A DNA stretch of 16,643 bases from Saccharicrinis sp. UBA6048 (lineage in GTDB: Bacteria > Bacteroidota > Bacteroidia > Bacteroidales > Marinilabiliaceae), in assembly GCA_002429115.1 (NCBI GenBank), contig DIYS01000267.1, positions 1 to 16,643 on the forward strand. The letters run 5' to 3'. The position numbers and the translations under genes are program-made. The stretch's first letter is position 1; each line of letters begins with the position of its first letter. Below are positions 14,904-16,643 of this stretch, one piece after another. The notes beneath the pieces are model-generated. The model saw nothing but the letters and a program-made list of their open reading frames with translations, searched no databases and was not told the DNA's origin.

Positions 14904-14911
14904 CAAAAATA
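14904..14911 (-). promoter_or_regulatory. ugd: Bacteroidota -7 promoter element for ugd
   Basis: The minus strand reads TATTTTTG, an exact match to TAnnTTTG, 88 bp before the ATG. This implies a leader of about 80 nt. No clear -33 motif is visible. Confidence 0.55.
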
Positions 14912-15130
14912 TAAATTAAAATCAGAGCTGAAATGTTAAAGTGCCATTAATCTATTATGATTTTAATCCTGTTTTATGAAGTGATTATCATCCGTCATTG
15001 TTTCAGCTATTTATTTAAAAAGAGCTTTGAAATGACTTGAATTCGCTTGACTTGATTCAGTTCATACCATATATTTTAACCAATTGATAATATTTAAGAA
15101 AGGAAGTTTTTTTAGCTGCGAAAAAGTTTC

Positions 15131-15138
15131 TACTTTTG
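15131..15138 (+). promoter_or_regulatory. rpsA: Bacteroidota -7 promoter element for rpsA
   Basis: TACTTTTG followed by CA is an exact TAnnTTTG match in the usual local context. It lies 54 bp before the rpsA ATG, giving a leader of about 50 nt. A T-rich stretch (15107-15113) is at roughly -33 spacing. Confidence 0.75.
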
Positions 15139-15163
15139 CAGCGATTTTTTTCAATATAATGTC

Positions 15164-15176
15164 TAACTACTAGTTA
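15164..15176 (+). promoter_or_regulatory. Palindrome in the rpsA leader
   Basis: TAACTA-C-TAGTTA is a perfect 6-bp inverted repeat around one base, 16 nt before the rpsA start and inside the predicted leader. The one-base spacer is too tight for an RNA hairpin, so a protein-binding DNA site is likelier than an RNA structure. It may be chance in AT-rich DNA. Confidence 0.3.
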
Positions 15177-15192
15177 TTAAAGAATTAACAAA

Positions 15193-16643
15193 ATGACAGA
15201 AGAAAAAGTAAATGCTGAGGAGCAGGAGAATGCTCCGGAAGTAAAGGAAGTGGCAGCTAATGTGCCAATGGAAGATTTTGATTGGGATAGCTTTGAAGCA
15301 GGTGACGTAATTGGTGGCGGTGCTTCTAAAGAAGAATTGGCTGAAATGTATGATAAGACTTTATCTACTATTTCAGAAAAAGAAGTAATCGAAGGTGAAG
15401 TTATTACTTTGACTAAGCGTGAAGTAGTAATTAACATCGGTTTCAAATCGGATGGTATTGTTAGCCGTAACGAATTCCGTTACAATCCTGAGCTGGCTGT
15501 AGGCGACAAAGTAGAAGTTTACGTAGAAAGCCAGGAAGACAAAAAAGGACAGCTAGTGCTTTCACACAAAAAAGCACGTGCATTACGTTCATGGGACAGA
15601 GTAAATGAAGCGTTGGATAACGACGAAGTTATCAAGGGTTACATCAAGTGTCGTACTAAAGGTGGTATGATCGTTGACGTATTTGGTATCGAAGCTTTCT
15701 TACCAGGTTCTCAAATTGATGTTAAGCCTATCCGCGATTATGATATGTATGTAGGTAAAACAATGGAATTCAAAGTGGTTAAAATTAACCCTGAGTTCAA
15801 AAACGTTGTTGTATCTCACAAAGCGCTTATCGAGGCTGAGCTTGAGCAGCAGAAGAAAGATATTATTTCTAAGCTTGAAAAAGGTCAGGTTCTTGAAGGA
15901 ACTGTTAAGAACATCACTTCTTACGGTGTATTCATCGACCTTGGTGGCGTAGACGGATTGATTCACATCACTGACCTTTCTTGGGGTCGCGTAAATCATC
16001 CGGAAGAAATCGTTCAGTTAGATCAGAAATTGAACGTTGTAATTCTTGATTTCGATGATGAGAAGAAGCGTATTGCTTTAGGATTGAAGCAGCTGACTGC
16101 TCACCCATGGGATTCATTGGATTCAGAGCTTAAAGTTGGTGACATTGTTAAAGGTAAAGTGGTTGTGATGGCTGACTACGGTGCATTTGTTGAAATCGCT
16201 CCAGGTGTAGAAGGTTTGATCCACGTATCTGAAATGTCATGGTCGCAGCACTTGAGAAGCGCACAAGACTTCTTAAAAGTGGGTGATGATGTAGAAGCTA
16301 TGGTATTGACTCTAGATCGCGACGAGCGTAAGATGTCACTTGGTATCAAGCAGCTTAAAGCTGATCCATGGGAGAAAATCGAAGAGAAGTATGCTGTTGG
16401 TAGCAAGCATTCTGCTACAGTTCGTAACTTCACTAACTTCGGTGTATTCGTAGAAATCGAAGAAGGAATTGATGGATTAATCCATATCTCTGACCTTTCT
16501 TGGACTAAGAAAATTAAGCACCCTGCAGAATTTACTGCTATTGGTGATTCAATCGAAGTGGTTGTTCTTGAAATCGACAAAGAAAATCGCCGCTTAAGCT
16601 TAGGTCACAAGCAATTGGAAGAGAATCCATGGGATGTATTCGA
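15193..16643 (+). CDS. rpsA: 30S ribosomal protein S1, C-terminus cut by window end
   Basis: The first 483 residues of ribosomal protein S1, which binds mRNA on the 30S subunit; the frame is open to the window edge. An acidic N-terminal tail (1-60, with MEDFDWDSFE at 26-35) precedes five S1 (OB-fold) domains at about 64-126, 145-211, 230-299, 315-386 and 402-474. Domains 3-5 show the typical YGVF/YGAF/FGVFVEI and GLIHI/GLIHVSE patterns and end in PW-containing linkers (HPWDS, DPWEK, NPWDV). A sixth domain is expected beyond the window. The ATG at 15193 has an A-rich leader (GAATTAACAAA) and no Shine-Dalgarno sequence, as usual in Bacteroidota. A strong promoter element lies 54 bp upstream. 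Confidence 0.97.
   Translation, partial: MTEEKVNAEEQENAPEVKEVAANVPMEDFDWDSFEAGDVIGGGASKEELAEMYDKTLSTISEKEVIEGEVITLTKREVVINIGFKSDGIVSRNEFRYNPELAVGDKVEVYVESQEDKKGQLVLSHKKARALRSWDRVNEALDNDEVIKGYIKCRTKGGMIVDVFGIEAFLPGSQIDVKPIRDYDMYVGKTMEFKVVKINPEFKNVVVSHKALIEAELEQQKKDIISKLEKGQVLEGTVKNITSYGVFIDLGGVDGLIHITDLSWGRVNHPEEIVQLDQKLNVVILDFDDEKKRIALGLKQLTAHPWDSLDSELKVGDIVKGKVVVMADYGAFVEIAPGVEGLIHVSEMSWSQHLRSAQDFLKVGDDVEAMVLTLDRDERKMSLGIKQLKADPWEKIEEKYAVGSKHSATVRNFTNFGVFVEIEEGIDGLIHISDLSWTKKIKHPAEFTAIGDSIEVVVLEIDKENRRLSLGHKQLEENPWDVF

Larger units (their letters stand above)
14817..15192. other. Divergent promoter region between ugd and rpsA
   Basis: This 376-bp gene-free stretch holds a leftward -7 element (14904-14911) and a rightward one (15131-15138), some 220 bp apart, so the two genes need not share control. 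GACTTGA occurs twice, at 15034-15040 and 15049-15055. Nothing else was recognised, and no small gene or RNA. Confidence 0.6.

Noticed and set aside
15177..16580. Leftward frames opposite rpsA
   Set aside because: They are antisense shadows of the five S1 domains; the rightward frame is continuous and conserved.

Overview
The window looks like part of a Bacteroidota chromosome, most likely a marine or anaerobic member of the Bacteroidia such as Marinilabiliales; the order is inference. The supporting signs are AT-rich DNA, starts without Shine-Dalgarno sequences in A-rich leaders, exact TAnnTTTG-type -7 promoter elements, a DUF3822 gene next to rsmD, and a multi-domain Bacteroidota-style ribosomal protein S1. 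No phage, transposase, CRISPR array, tRNA or rRNA was seen.

Layout. Positions 1-1200 hold no gene. They contain five imperfect tandem units of about 230-265 bp, each built from a purine-rich GA tract, a hairpin block, a GAATTG/TCGAATCG block, a CGGACTTCGGAC block and one of two exchangeable modules. The array probably continues left of the window. Next come a DUF819 membrane protein (1305-2468, +) and an orphan methyl-accepting chemotaxis protein without an extracytoplasmic sensor (2875-3981, +). A leftward set follows: a membrane-anchored unknown protein, a DUF3822 protein and rsmD (6131 down to 4110), tightly spaced and almost certainly one operon. A RecD/Dda-like superfamily 1 helicase (6221-7645, +) diverges from it. 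A possible 74-aa Cys/His protein (7889-8113, +) ends at a strong bidirectional terminator (8133-8168).

The largest block is a leftward nucleotide-sugar cluster reading ugd, uxs, rfbA, rfbC, rfbD, pgm (14816 down to 8190). The phosphohexomutase supplies glucose-1-phosphate. RfbA, RfbC and RfbD make dTDP-L-rhamnose, and Ugd plus the UDP-xylose synthase-type decarboxylase make UDP-glucuronate and UDP-xylose. The dehydratase RfbB and a UTP-glucose-1-phosphate uridylyltransferase are absent here and must be encoded elsewhere. A clear intrinsic terminator lies between ugd and uxs, so ugd can be transcribed alone. Divergent from ugd, and cut by the window end, is rpsA (ribosomal protein S1) with a clear promoter.

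The least explained part is the tandem array. Two of its hairpins pair with G-U wobbles only if the + strand is transcribed, which hints at a structured RNA or at descent from one.
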